From Phycisphaerales bacterium UBA854 (GTDB lineage: Bacteria > Planctomycetota > Phycisphaerae > Phycisphaerales > SM1A02): a stretch of DNA of 64,000 bases. A model generated the notes under the pieces. The model did no database searches. It saw nothing but the letters and a program-made list of their open reading frames with translations, and was not told the DNA's origin. Where the stretch lies: the NCBI GenBank assembly GCA_002295885.1, contig DBGM01000023.1, forward strand, positions 1 to 64,000, given 5' to 3'. A program made the position numbers and the translations under genes. Shown here one piece after another: positions 47,997 to 56,785 of the stretch. Within the stretch, counting starts at the first letter, position 1. Each line of letters begins with the position of its first letter.

Positions 47997-48752
47997 ATGA
48001 CTCCTCCTGCTGAAGCAACGGATTCCCGAGTGGCCATCGTGACCGGCGCCAGTCGCGGCATCGGTCGATCGATCGCCACCCGTCTCGCATCCGATGGACA
48101 TCACGTCGTGCTTGTCGCCCGTTCCGCCGGTCCTCTCGAAGAGTTGGCGGCGGAGATCAAGGCGGCGGGGGGGGCGGCATGCGCCGTCCCCTGCGATCTC
48201 TCCGACGGAGATGCCGTGACGGCGATGGTGGAAGGGGTGGCGTCCGATCACGGCCGCCTGGACGTCCTTGTGAACAACGCCGGCATCACCCGCGACGGCC
48301 TGATGCTCCGCATGTCCGATGAGGACTTCGACGAGGTCCTGAACGTCAATCTGCGATCCATCTTCATCGCCTGCCGGGCGGCCGCCCGACCGATGATGCG
48401 GGGTCGGTTCGGCCGCATGATCAACATCAGTTCGGTCACCGGTCTCATCGGCAACCCCGGTCAGGCCAACTACGCCGCCGCCAAGGCGGGCATCATCGGC
48501 ATGACCAAGACCATCGCCAAGGAGTTCGCCTCGAAGGGGGTGACCGCCAATGTGGTGGCCCCCGGCTTCATCGAGACCGAGATGACCGAGGCCCTCGGTT
48601 CGGCGGTGCTGGAGGAGGCCGCCAAGCGAATCCCGCTGAAGCGTCTCGGCCAGGGGGACGACATCGCCCATGCAGTTTCGTATCTGGCGTCCGAAGGGGC
48701 GGGGTACGTGACCGGGCAGGTTCTGACCGTCGACGGCGGCATGGTCTGCTGA
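47997..48752 (+). CDS. fabG: 3-oxoacyl-ACP reductase
   Basis: A 251-residue short-chain dehydrogenase that reduces beta-ketoacyl-ACP with NADPH. The cofactor loop is TGASRGIGRS, NNAGITRDGLMLRM is the FabG-specific block and the catalytic set is Ser146, Tyr159 and Lys163 (YAAAK). It ends LTVDGGMVC as in most FabG proteins. GGAG precedes the ATG. Confidence 0.96.
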   Translation: MTPPAEATDSRVAIVTGASRGIGRSIATRLASDGHHVVLVARSAGPLEELAAEIKAAGGAACAVPCDLSDGDAVTAMVEGVASDHGRLDVLVNNAGITRDGLMLRMSDEDFDEVLNVNLRSIFIACRAAARPMMRGRFGRMINISSVTGLIGNPGQANYAAAKAGIIGMTKTIAKEFASKGVTANVVAPGFIETEMTEALGSAVLEEAAKRIPLKRLGQGDDIAHAVSYLASEGAGYVTGQVLTVDGGMVC

Positions 48753-48778
48753 GGCTCTTTCTTGCCCTGGTGGCGGAA

Positions 48779-48808
48779 TTGCCCCCTCAGACCCGATACG
48801 GGTACAAT
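48779..48808 (+). promoter_or_regulatory. Predicted internal promoter before acpP
   Basis: TTGCCC (48779-48784) and TACAAT (48803-48808) are separated by 18 bp and lie about 44 bp before the acpP start. ACP is needed in large amounts, which fits a separate internal promoter. Confidence 0.45.
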
Positions 48809-48851
48809 GCAGCCCCCGCAGTGGGGTACAGATCTACTCAGGAGATTCACC

Positions 48852-49103
48852 GTGATCGAAAGTGAAGTCGAAGCCAAGGTCATCGAAATCGTGTCGGAGC
48901 AGATGGGTGTCGATCGTGGTGAGATCACCCGCGAAACCAGCTTCGCGAACGACCTGAACGCAGACAGCCTCGATACCGTCGAGCTGGTCATGGAGTTCGA
49001 GGACGAGTTCGAGACGTCCATTCCCGACGACGAAGCCGAGAAGATCCAGACGGTCGGACAGGCGATCGACTACATCATGTCGGTCAGCTCCTCCTCCGCC
49101 TGA
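48852..49103 (+). CDS. acpP: Acyl carrier protein
   Basis: An 83-residue acidic four-helix carrier. The phosphopantetheine attachment site is Ser39 in NADSLDTVELVMEFEDEF. The start is GTG, 7-8 nt after AGGAG. It lies between fabG and fabF, its standard place. Confidence 0.97.
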   Translation: MIESEVEAKVIEIVSEQMGVDRGEITRETSFANDLNADSLDTVELVMEFEDEFETSIPDDEAEKIQTVGQAIDYIMSVSSSSA

Positions 49104-49154
49104 TCGGGACGCGATTCAAGTAACAGTCCGTTCCCGACGGGAGGCATTTGCAGC

Positions 49155-50414
49155 ATGGCATCCAATGGTCGGCGTCGTGTTGTCGTCACCGGATTCGGTG
49201 CAATCACCGGTCTCGGAGACGATGCGCCGTCCCTCTGGGACGGTCTCAAGAACGGTCGCTCCGCATTGGGGCCGATCACCGCGTTCCCGCTCAGTGACGA
49301 GTGGTTGACCCAGATCGCAGGCGAGGTCTCCCCCGACTGGAATCCCGCCAAGCGGATTCCCGCGGGCGACCACAAGCGGATGGACCGCTACTCGCTGCTC
49401 GGTGTCTATGCGGCCATGGAGGCGGCGGAGCATTGCGGCATCGACTTCCACTCCGGTGATCCGTATCGCCGTGGAGTGGTCTTCGGCAGCGGCATCGGCG
49501 GCATCATCACCATCGAGATGGGGCACCTCAAGCTCATCAACAAGGGACCCAAGCGGCTGAGTCCGTTCAACGTGCCCAAGTTGATGGCCAATGCCGGGGC
49601 CGGAAACATCTCGCTTGCCCTGGATCTCAAGGGCGTGAACTCCTCACCGGCCACGGCCTGTGCCTCCGGCGGTCACGCCATTGCCGAGGGCTTCCAGTTC
49701 ATCCAGCGCGGCAACGCCGACGTGATGGTCTGCGGCGGCGGTGAAGCAGCCGTCTCGACCCTCTGCATCGGTTCCTTCTCCGCCATGAAGGCCCTGTCGA
49801 CCCGGAACGACGAGCCGACGAAGGCATCGCGCCCCTTCGATCGGGACCGTGACGGATTCGTGCTGTCCGAAGGTGCGGCGGCGCTGGTCCTCGAGGAGGA
49901 GTCCCACGCCAAGGCACGCGGAGCGGAGATCTTCGGCGAGGTGCTCGGTTTCGGCATCACCGGTGACGCCCATCACATCGCGGCTCCGGATCCCGTGGGA
50001 ACGGGGGCTCGGGTGGCCATGGAGCACGCCCTGGCGGATGCCGGGCTGTCCGTCACCGACATCGACTACATCAATGCCCACGGCACCTCGACGCCCCTCG
50101 GTGATGCGGCCGAGGTCGCGGCGGTGAAAGAGCTGTTCGGCGACCATGCGAAGTCGCTCGCAATGTCATCGACCAAGTCCATGACCGGTCACGCCCTCGG
50201 CGCTGCCGGCGGCATCGAGTCCGTGGCCGTGGTCAATGCGATTCGCGAAGGGGTGCTTCCGCCGACGATCAACCTCGATCATCCCGACGAGGGATTCGAT
50301 CTGGACTTCGTCGCGAATGAGGCGCAGGAGCGGCCGATCCGCTACGCACTCAACAATTCGTTCGGATTCGGCGGTCACAACGTATCGCTGGTCTTCGCCC
50401 GCTACGAAGGCTGA
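49155..50414 (+). CDS. fabF: Beta-ketoacyl-ACP synthase II
   Basis: A 419-residue elongating condensing enzyme. The Cys-His-His triad is Cys169 in TACASGGHA, His309 in NAHGTSTPLGD and His346 in GHALGAAGG. NNSFGFGGHNVSLVF closes the protein. GGAGG lies upstream of the ATG. It ends the fab operon; fabZ and an enoyl reductase are not in the window. Confidence 0.97.
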   Translation: MASNGRRRVVVTGFGAITGLGDDAPSLWDGLKNGRSALGPITAFPLSDEWLTQIAGEVSPDWNPAKRIPAGDHKRMDRYSLLGVYAAMEAAEHCGIDFHSGDPYRRGVVFGSGIGGIITIEMGHLKLINKGPKRLSPFNVPKLMANAGAGNISLALDLKGVNSSPATACASGGHAIAEGFQFIQRGNADVMVCGGGEAAVSTLCIGSFSAMKALSTRNDEPTKASRPFDRDRDGFVLSEGAAALVLEEESHAKARGAEIFGEVLGFGITGDAHHIAAPDPVGTGARVAMEHALADAGLSVTDIDYINAHGTSTPLGDAAEVAAVKELFGDHAKSLAMSSTKSMTGHALGAAGGIESVAVVNAIREGVLPPTINLDHPDEGFDLDFVANEAQERPIRYALNNSFGFGGHNVSLVFARYEG

Positions 50415-50430
50415 TCGATCGGATTTCCGC

Positions 50431-51123
50431 TCAGAACGGAAGATTGATGCCCGTGTAGACGTAGATACTGTCGCGTCCCGGGTTGTCGGTGTACAGGCCG
50501 GCGTTGGAGATGTGGTGCCATCGGACTCCCACGATCCAACGGTTGTTGTTGCCCACGTCGAACGTGGCTCCGATGCCCGCCTGCGGCGTGAAGTTGAACT
50601 CCGAACCGTTGATCGGGACGTTCTTGGTCGTACCGAGCAGTCCCACTCCGCCGTCGGCGTAGATGGACCAGGTGTCCCGCTGGATGAAGTGCCACTGGAA
50701 GAGGAGGTCGAGTCCGACGCCGAAGGCGTCTCCGCCTTCCTGGAAGAAGCCCCAGAGCTTCAGTTCCGGTGCGAACGCAAAGCCGTCGACCATGAAGTAT
50801 TCCCAGGTCACGCCGATGCCGAGCTCGTTGTTGCTGCTGCCCTTGACGTCGACGCCCCAGCCGCCGATCACGCCCCATCGCATGGACCCTTCGGATCCGA
50901 ATGCAGGCACGCTGCTGGCCGCGGGGGCTTCCGCAGTGTCCTGGAACATCGCCGGAGCGATGCGCAGCTGCGATTCGGCCTGCAGGGTCGATTCGAGGGA
51001 GGCCATCGCCTCGGCCCGCTGTGTCTGGTTCTGCTCGCGGTGGCTTGGGACCGTTTCGGTCAGTGAGAACGAGCCGGAGCCCGGCAGGACCGTTGCGAGG
51101 GTGAGGGTGGTGGCAAGCAGCAT
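50431..51123 (-). CDS. Acyloxyacyl hydrolase / PagL-like outer-membrane lipid A deacylase
   Basis: A 230-residue protein with a weak N-terminal signal region and a C-terminal eight-strand-like beta-barrel ending in Phe (YVYTGINLPF), the usual outer-membrane signature. RWHHISNAG near residue 205 matches the PagL active-site segment with His and Ser. Alternating aromatic strands (FAFAPELKLWGFF, DLLFQWHFI) support a barrel. It would remove a 3-O acyl chain from lipid A and implies a Gram-negative type outer membrane. AAGGA lies 6 nt before the ATG. It is convergent with fabF, 16 bp apart. Confidence 0.75.
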   Translation of the reverse strand: MLLATTLTLATVLPGSGSFSLTETVPSHREQNQTQRAEAMASLESTLQAESQLRIAPAMFQDTAEAPAASSVPAFGSEGSMRWGVIGGWGVDVKGSSNNELGIGVTWEYFMVDGFAFAPELKLWGFFQEGGDAFGVGLDLLFQWHFIQRDTWSIYADGGVGLLGTTKNVPINGSEFNFTPQAGIGATFDVGNNNRWIVGVRWHHISNAGLYTDNPGRDSIYVYTGINLPF

Positions 51124-51222
51124 GGCGTGTCCTTTGTGTGATGCGCGGTACTTCGTTCGGACAGGCTAGATCGCCGCGGGTTCCTTGACAAGGCGGAAGG
51201 GGTACTGCCGTAACGGGGCCGA

Positions 51223-51282
51223 CCGTGTCAAAAGCAACCGTCGCCTGGAAGCTCCGACTCTCCAGGCGACGGCGTGACACGG
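51223..51282. repeat. Two-level inverted repeat
   Basis: An outer 8-bp arm CCGTGTCA/TGACACGG encloses an inner 12-bp perfect stem CCGTCGCCTGGA/TCCAGGCGACGG with an 11-nt loop. The arms are separated by 7 nt on one side and 2 nt on the other. No T-run follows on either strand, so it is not a standard terminator. It lies about 100 bp upstream of the PagL-like gene and could be a leader structure, a protein site or a remnant of a mobile repeat. Confidence 0.7.
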
Positions 51283-51600
51283 CTAAATGCCGCGTTTCTA
51301 GGCTGTTGTCACGATGCTCGGGGTGTGATTGACAGCCCCGGCAAGACATGGCCACGGTAGCCGGCCCGGGCCGCGTCGGCAACGGGAGGGGATTGGTTTC
51401 CATCCAAATAGCCATAAGCCATTGCTGGAAAGCGACTTGAGAGGGTTCTGGGGCGTACCGGATTCCGGGTGCCTCCGCGGGGTGGCTTGTCGGGCCTGAC
51501 CGGTGCCACGGGGCCCCGGCCGCTCGATCGGGGCCCAGGGGCCGCCTTGGAAGGGCGTTACGGGGGTCGGTGGCATCTTTCCTGTGGGCAAATCATCCCG

Positions 51601-51606
51601 TATGAT
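51601..51606 (+). promoter_or_regulatory. Putative -10 element of tRNA-Glu
   Basis: TATGAT lies 14 bp before the mature tRNA 5' end. The -35 position holds only a weak match (TTTCCT). Confidence 0.4.
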
Positions 51607-51619
51607 GCCAATCCTGCCT

Positions 51620-51694
51620 GACCCCATCGTCTAGTCAGGTCTAGGACGTCAGGTTTTCATCCTGAAAACAGGGGTTCGAATCCCCTTGGGGTCG
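51620..51694 (+). tRNA. tRNA-Glu (anticodon TTC)
   Basis: Acceptor GACCCCA/TGGGGTC, anticodon stem TCAGG/CCTGA with loop TTTTCAT, T stem AGGGG/CCCCT with loop TTCGAAT. The anticodon TTC (51656-51658) reads GAA/GAG. The discriminator base is G. CCA is not encoded. Confidence 0.96.
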
Positions 51695-51750
51695 TTTCAC
51701 AGAAACCCGCGGACCGCCGCGGGTTTCTGCACGAGGGGTGATTCGATCCC

Positions 51751-52497
51751 ATGCTCGTATTGGTCTTGCTCGTTGCTGTTCTGGAATCACCTCCGCCGCT
51801 GCCGGGGGCGGTGATGGAATCGCTCGCTGCGGTCCAGGACGATCGGGACGCGCCCGATACAGGTTTTTTCGCCCTCCTCAACCACGTTCGTGACTGGCCG
51901 GCCGGAGTCGAATCGACCGGCGCACCGCCGGCGTTGGAGCATGACGAACTTGTCACGTCCCCGGCCGCGCACCGCGGCACTCTGATGCTCATCGAGGGTC
52001 GGCTTGAGCAGGTCCGGCAGCTCGATCGTCCGCTGGAGACCGTTCAGGAGTGGTTTGTACGACTCGCCGACGGTCGTCCGGTCATGGTCTACGCGCCGCT
52101 TCCCGGCGGGCCGCTCCTCCAGCCGGGTGACGATGTGATGCTGGGGGGCTACTTCTACAAGCGGCTCCAGATGGAGGATCGGCAGGGGAATGCCCGGGTC
52201 TACCCGGTCTTCATCGGTGGACAGCCACGGGCGGTGATCGCGGAATCACGTGCGGTCGACACTGCGTTGCAGGATGCCCGATCCTACGTCACCCGGACGG
52301 TATGGCTGGTCGGCGGGGTCGCGCTGCTGCTGGTCCTGATGTTCGGCCTGCTGATGCTGATCCGGCGTTCGAAACGAACCGCACCGCACACCGGAAACTT
52401 TGGCGACGTCGATCCGGAGCCGCCGATGCCATCACTTCCGGATGATCCGGCCGATGCCATGGCGGAAATGATGCGACGCAACTCCGAGGGGCCATGA
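51751..52497 (+). CDS. Hypothetical exported membrane protein, 248 residues
   Basis: No family recognised. It has a short N-terminal hydrophobic segment (LVLVLLVAVL), a ~170-residue exported domain with beta-strand character (GTLMLIEGRLEQVRQLD, WFVRLADGRPVMVYAPLP, DVMLGGYFYKRLQ; perhaps an OB-like fold), one membrane helix (TVWLVGGVALLLVLMFGLLMLI) and an acidic Pro-rich cytoplasmic tail. The stop overlaps aroB (ATGA), suggesting shared translation but not shared function. Confidence 0.75.
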   Translation: MLVLVLLVAVLESPPPLPGAVMESLAAVQDDRDAPDTGFFALLNHVRDWPAGVESTGAPPALEHDELVTSPAAHRGTLMLIEGRLEQVRQLDRPLETVQEWFVRLADGRPVMVYAPLPGGPLLQPGDDVMLGGYFYKRLQMEDRQGNARVYPVFIGGQPRAVIAESRAVDTALQDARSYVTRTVWLVGGVALLLVLMFGLLMLIRRSKRTAPHTGNFGDVDPEPPMPSLPDDPADAMAEMMRRNSEGP

Positions 52498-53609
52498 GTT
52501 CAATACCCGTTCAATGTGCTGGAGGGAGCTACGAGGTCGTCGTCGATCCCGGAGGGCTTCATTCCCTCGGGGCCCGGGCCCTCGAGGTGGCCCGTGGACG
52601 TCGGGTGCTCCTGGTGGCCGACTCGGCCGTGGCGGACACGCATGCGATCCGGGCCACGTCCGGTCTCGAGGCGGCGGGATTCCGGGTGCAGGCGTGCAGC
52701 ATCGTCTCCGATGAGCATCGAAAAAGCATGGCCACGGTGGAGTCGCTCTACCAGGCTGGGCTGGGAGCCGGATTGGGGCGGAGCGATCTCGTGGTGTCCG
52801 TCGGCGGGGGGCTGGTCGGGGACGTGGCCGGATTCCTGGCGGCCACCTATCTCCGAGGCATCGACTTCATCAACGTTCCGACCACCCTGCTGGCGATGGT
52901 CGACGCGTCGGTCGGAGGGAAGACCGGTGTCAATCTGCCGCTGCCCGACGACGATGGCGTGCCGAGGTTGGGCAAGAACCTGGCGGGTGCGTTCTGGCCG
53001 CCCCGACTGGTTCTCGCGGACCCGGAACTGCTGGAATCGCTTCCGGATCGGGAACTCCGCTGTGGTTTGGCCGAATGCGTCAAGCACGGGGTCATCGCTT
53101 CGCAGGATCTGCTGGACGGAATCGACCACAGGCTCGATGTCATACGTTCCGCCGACCCTGCCGCGACGGCCTGGCTGGTCGATCAGGCGGTCCGAATCAA
53201 GGCCCGGGTGGTGGAAGAAGACGAGCACGAGCACGGCCGACGGGCCGTCCTGAACCTCGGGCACACCTTCGGGCATGCCATCGAGCCGATCGATTCGCTG
53301 GATCTCCTCCACGGGGAGGCGGTGTCCGTCGGACTGGTCGCCGCCATCGCCCTGTCGAGGGCCATCGGACAGCTCGAGGGGGACTGGGCCGACGGGTTCG
53401 TCCGGCGTCTGGAACGCATCGGATTGCCGGTCCAGCTGCCGCAGGCGGTTCCGGTTGCGGAACTGCTGCTTCGGATGGGGTTCGACAAGAAGGCCCACGG
53501 CGGTTCCCACACGCTGATCGTTCCGCACTGCCCGGGACGGGTCTCCATCGTGCCGGACGTGCCCGAGGAGGCCATCGTGGCGGCCTGGCGGGCCGTTGGA
53601 GCCGACTGA
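52494..53609 (+). CDS. aroB: 3-dehydroquinate synthase
   Basis: A 371-residue enzyme of the shikimate pathway making 3-dehydroquinate from DAHP. Blocks: VVSVGGGLVGDVAGFLAATYLRGI (NAD loop), PTTLLAMVDASVGGKTGVNLP, GLAECVKHGVIAS, LNLGHTFGHAIE (zinc His) and HGEAVSVGL. Length is usual. No other aro gene is nearby. Confidence 0.97.
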   Translation: MSSIPVQCAGGSYEVVVDPGGLHSLGARALEVARGRRVLLVADSAVADTHAIRATSGLEAAGFRVQACSIVSDEHRKSMATVESLYQAGLGAGLGRSDLVVSVGGGLVGDVAGFLAATYLRGIDFINVPTTLLAMVDASVGGKTGVNLPLPDDDGVPRLGKNLAGAFWPPRLVLADPELLESLPDRELRCGLAECVKHGVIASQDLLDGIDHRLDVIRSADPAATAWLVDQAVRIKARVVEEDEHEHGRRAVLNLGHTFGHAIEPIDSLDLLHGEAVSVGLVAAIALSRAIGQLEGDWADGFVRRLERIGLPVQLPQAVPVAELLLRMGFDKKAHGGSHTLIVPHCPGRVSIVPDVPEEAIVAAWRAVGAD

Positions 53610-53717
53610 CCAGCGTCCCATATTCAAGGCCTGTTTTCGCGCCCGCCGATGATGTTCGGGAGCATTGGCTTGCTGCCCGGCGCGATCCGCGCCGAAACCG
53701 GCCAGGAGGGTCACGCC

Positions 53718-54992
53718 GTGCGAACGATCGCCATCGTCAATCAGAAGGGTGGATGCGGCAAGACCACGACCGCCATCAATCTCGCAGCTGTGCTGGCCAA
53801 GCAGGGGGTCCGAACCCTGCTGGTGGACATGGATCCCCAGTCCCACTGCGCGGCCGGGCTCGGAGTGCCGGAATCCAGGATCGAAACCGGCATCGCCGAA
53901 GCAATGCTCTCGGATCTGGATCTGGGGTTCGATCCCGGACCGATGCTGTGGGAGGTCATGCACGGGCTGGATCTGCTGCCCAGCACGATGATGTTGGCCG
54001 GTCTGGAATCCCCCGACGGCGGGCTGTACGCCCTGCCGGACCGGGATCGTCGACTGGCCCGTGTCCTGCAGGGATGCTCGGTCCGGTACGACATCTGTCT
54101 CATCGACTGCTCACCATCCATCGGACTGCTCACGTACAACGCCCTGCGTGCCTCCACCCAGGCGCTGATTCCGGTGGAGACCGGCTACTTCTCGCTGCGG
54201 GGAGCCCGGCGGCAGTGGGGCACCATCCAGTCGCTCATCGAGCGGATCGCCCGTCCGATCCAATGCAACATGCTGCCGACCCTGTTCAATCCGGAGTCGC
54301 GGCTGGCCTCCAGAATTCTCGAAGCACTGCATCAGCACTTCCCGGATCATCTGCTGCCGATGATGATCCGCGAGCACGAGCCGCTGCGGGAAGCAGCGTC
54401 CTTCGGGCAGCCCATCACCGAGTTCGCTCCGGGCAGCGAAGCGGAACAGGACTACGTCGCGCTGGCCCGATGGATCATCGAACATCCGCCACAGGTGCAG
54501 CCGGAACTGCTTGACCGTCGTTCGGCCGCATCCGTTCCGCCTCCTCAGGTCCAGCCTTCGACCCGTGTCGGAGAACTTGCCTTGCGCATGCAGGCGGGCT
54601 TCGATGCATCGCCCGCACCATCGGTCCCGGCGGATTCGACAGCCGTGGATCCATCGGTCGGTCCGGTGACGTCGGACGCCGGGGCGGAGGCGGAGACGCC
54701 CGACTACGGCGTGGTGATCACCGATCAGGGAATCTGCTTTCGCCAGCCGGGTCTGCCCGAACAGAGCATGTCGATTTCGGCTGATTTCAACGGCTGGTCC
54801 GCTTCGGCGACTCCCATGCGGTTCGACAGGACGCGTGGCTGCTTCGAGGCGATCGTGCCGCTGCCTCCCGGGCAGTACCGGTACCAGGTGGTCATCGACG
54901 GCCGCAGTCGCATCGATCCCTACAACGAGGCCACGATCACGGGCGAGACCGGGTCGAGCACCAACTGCTTTACGCTGGCTCCCGCACCATGA
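53718..54992 (+). CDS. ParA/MinD-type ATPase fused to a glycogen-binding (CBM48/AMPK1-like) domain
   Basis: A 424-residue cytoplasmic protein. Residues 1-260 are a ParA ATPase: deviant Walker A QKGGCGKTTTAIN (Lys10 and Lys15), VDMDPQSHCAAGLG and CLIDCSPSIGLLTYNAL. A ~75-residue Pro/Ala linker follows. Residues ~335-420 match the early-set carbohydrate-binding fold of AMPK-beta/isoamylase: ISADFNGWSASATPMRF, GCFEAIVPLPPGQYRYQVVIDG and IDPYNEA. ParA proteins position DNA or complexes; joining one to a sugar-binding-like module is unusual. The GTG was chosen because AGGAGG lies 8 nt upstream; an in-frame ATG at 53649 has none. The next gene overlaps by ATGA. No ParB is present. Confidence 0.8.
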   Translation: MRTIAIVNQKGGCGKTTTAINLAAVLAKQGVRTLLVDMDPQSHCAAGLGVPESRIETGIAEAMLSDLDLGFDPGPMLWEVMHGLDLLPSTMMLAGLESPDGGLYALPDRDRRLARVLQGCSVRYDICLIDCSPSIGLLTYNALRASTQALIPVETGYFSLRGARRQWGTIQSLIERIARPIQCNMLPTLFNPESRLASRILEALHQHFPDHLLPMMIREHEPLREAASFGQPITEFAPGSEAEQDYVALARWIIEHPPQVQPELLDRRSAASVPPPQVQPSTRVGELALRMQAGFDASPAPSVPADSTAVDPSVGPVTSDAGAEAETPDYGVVITDQGICFRQPGLPEQSMSISADFNGWSASATPMRFDRTRGCFEAIVPLPPGQYRYQVVIDGRSRIDPYNEATITGETGSSTNCFTLAPAP

Positions 54993-56233
54993 CCTCGCAA
55001 CCGGATCCCTTCGCAACTCTGACGGACCTGTTCACGACGCCGGTGGCGGGGGCGGAGGTTCTCGATGCTCCAAAGGCGATCGAAGTCGAGCCGCGCATCG
55101 AATGTCTACTGCCCGGGCATCTGCCGGTACGGGCCGCGGTCTGGTTCGGTCCCTGCGCCTGGGGACTCAACGCCGATGCCGGGGGCGTCGGACTGCTCCG
55201 CATGGAGGATGACTCGATCGGACTGCAGTGCATGGCCGACACCGTCCTTCCCCGGCCCGATCAGGAACATTCCCTCGGAGCCGCGATCGAACTGATGGCG
55301 GCCCGCTGTCGTCGCTGGGCGGTGGTGCCGGCCGCGGGCTGGGATGTGGTGCATCTCGCCACGGCTGGATTCGATCGCATCACGATACTGAGCGGTACCG
55401 ATCAGGCGGCGGTGGTCGCGGCGTATCAACTATGCAAGTCGTTCTCCGCCCTGCCGGATGCAGTGCAGCTGGACCTCGGGATCTGTTTCGCGGGTTCTCC
55501 TCCTTCGGTGGCCGCGGAAACCGGTTCCCGTCTGGCCGAGACGGTACGCGACCAGCTCGGCTTCGAGATCACGATTCGCGAGAGTCTTCATCGCATCGAT
55601 GCCTCGGCCGATCAGCTGCAGGCCGGCCGCTTTCCGCATCATCCCCACGGGATCGATGGAATCGTGGCGGATCTGCACCGGGGACTTGCCGCCTCGGCGG
55701 TCGATGCATCGGGCCGCGAGGACGGCCCGGCGGTGGTGGGTGCGTCATCAGTCGAGTCGGGCGTGCCCGAACCCGTGATCGAGGTGCCTCCGCCACCTCT
55801 GGTGGTGGCCGACGAACTGCTTGAACCGCTGGAACTGGATCCGCCGTCCGAGAAGCACGTCGATCCCCCGGCCACCGAGCCGGAGGGGCTGGTCCGCCAT
55901 GTAGCGGATCTCGTCGCCCTGCCGGTCGGTTGCCCCGCCTGTCCGGAAGTCGAACTCGCCGTGGATGACGAAGGACGGGTTCATTGTCTCGGTCGGTCGT
56001 CCGATTTGCGACAGCTCCAGGTCGCGGCCCGTTGGGCCACGGATCATCGCGAACTCCTCTCGCTGGCCTGCCCGGGGCTCGTGTCGGCGACGGTCCAGGA
56101 GCCGTGCTGTCATCTCTTCACTTCGCATCCTCCGGAGTTGGCCGACCTGCACGGCAGTGATGTGCGGTTGCACCTGCTGGCCCGGATCGAAGTCGGCACC
56201 GAGTCGACCTGGTATTCCTGCCCGCTTTCCTGA
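54989..56233 (+). CDS. Hypothetical partner protein of the ParA-CBM fusion
   Basis: A 414-residue soluble protein not assigned to a family. It opens with FATLTDLFTTPV, continues with an alpha/beta domain (~30-215: SLGAAIELMAARCRRWAVVPAAGWDVVHLATAGFDRITILSG, AAVVAAYQLCKSFSALP), then a Pro/Glu-rich linker and a C-terminal domain with paired cysteines (GCPACPEVEL, VHCLG, ACPGL, EPCCHLF) that could bind a metal. ATGA overlap with the ParA-CBM gene suggests the two proteins act together, perhaps as ATPase and cargo/adaptor. Confidence 0.75.
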   Translation: MTSQPDPFATLTDLFTTPVAGAEVLDAPKAIEVEPRIECLLPGHLPVRAAVWFGPCAWGLNADAGGVGLLRMEDDSIGLQCMADTVLPRPDQEHSLGAAIELMAARCRRWAVVPAAGWDVVHLATAGFDRITILSGTDQAAVVAAYQLCKSFSALPDAVQLDLGICFAGSPPSVAAETGSRLAETVRDQLGFEITIRESLHRIDASADQLQAGRFPHHPHGIDGIVADLHRGLAASAVDASGREDGPAVVGASSVESGVPEPVIEVPPPPLVVADELLEPLELDPPSEKHVDPPATEPEGLVRHVADLVALPVGCPACPEVELAVDDEGRVHCLGRSSDLRQLQVAARWATDHRELLSLACPGLVSATVQEPCCHLFTSHPPELADLHGSDVRLHLLARIEVGTESTWYSCPLS

Positions 56234-56305
56234 TCGTCCCGCACTCCGGTCGGCTGGTTCCGCTCAGCGTTGCCGTACCGGTCGCGAGCGGGTAGCCTTG
56301 ACGAG

Positions 56306-56785
56306 ATGGCCCGAGTGAAATCACAGCCCGACGCCGCCGCCGTCCGTTCCGGATGGCTGGACCTGCTGTTCGCGCCGCGTGCCGTGGCCCTCTTCGTGGT
56401 GCTGGGGTGCGGTGCGGTGCTGGGCGTGGCCACCACGCTGCAACCGGCTTCCGGAGGGATCGGCACCCACACCCAACTGGGACTGCCGCCCTGCGGCTGG
56501 ATCGTCCATCTGGACATTCCGTGTCCGACCTGCGGCTTCACGACCGCCTTTGCCAACGTGGTGCACGGGGACTTCGTCTCGGCCTTCGCCGGTCAGCCGT
56601 TCGGGGCGTTCCTGGCCTGTGCCACGGCGGTGTTTTTCGTGGGTGGGCTGGTGGTGCTGGTCACCGGAGCCCCTCTGGGGGGGGTTCTGTGCCGTTTCTG
56701 GACGATGAAGGTCACCTGGGTGGTTCTGGCCATGTTGATTCTGAGCTGGGGCTATACCATGCTTCGTTTCCGAGGCCACATCTGA
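56306..56785 (+). CDS. DUF2752 membrane protein
   Basis: A 159-residue inner-membrane protein with three or four helices. The family motif is IPCPTCGFTTAFANVVHGDFVSAF (CPxCGxT) between the first and second helix. The role of the family is unknown. The stop overlaps the next gene by one nucleotide (TGATG), making it the first gene of a four-gene envelope operon. Confidence 0.85.
   Translation: MARVKSQPDAAAVRSGWLDLLFAPRAVALFVVLGCGAVLGVATTLQPASGGIGTHTQLGLPPCGWIVHLDIPCPTCGFTTAFANVVHGDFVSAFAGQPFGAFLACATAVFFVGGLVVLVTGAPLGGVLCRFWTMKVTWVVLAMLILSWGYTMLRFRGHI

Larger units (their letters stand above)
51124..51619. other. Gene-free stretch between the PagL-like gene and tRNA-Glu
   Basis: No convincing coding frame in the ~500 bp: the open frames have poor codon character and no ribosome sites. 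It holds the two-level inverted repeat at 51223-51282 and the tRNA-Glu promoter. A weak minus-strand promoter (TTGTCA, 17 bp, TAGCCT) may lie shortly before the PagL-like start. Confidence 0.5.

Noticed and set aside
51300..51619. Small minus-strand open frames before tRNA-Glu
   Set aside because: Low-complexity Pro/Arg composition, no ribosome site and no recognisable domain.
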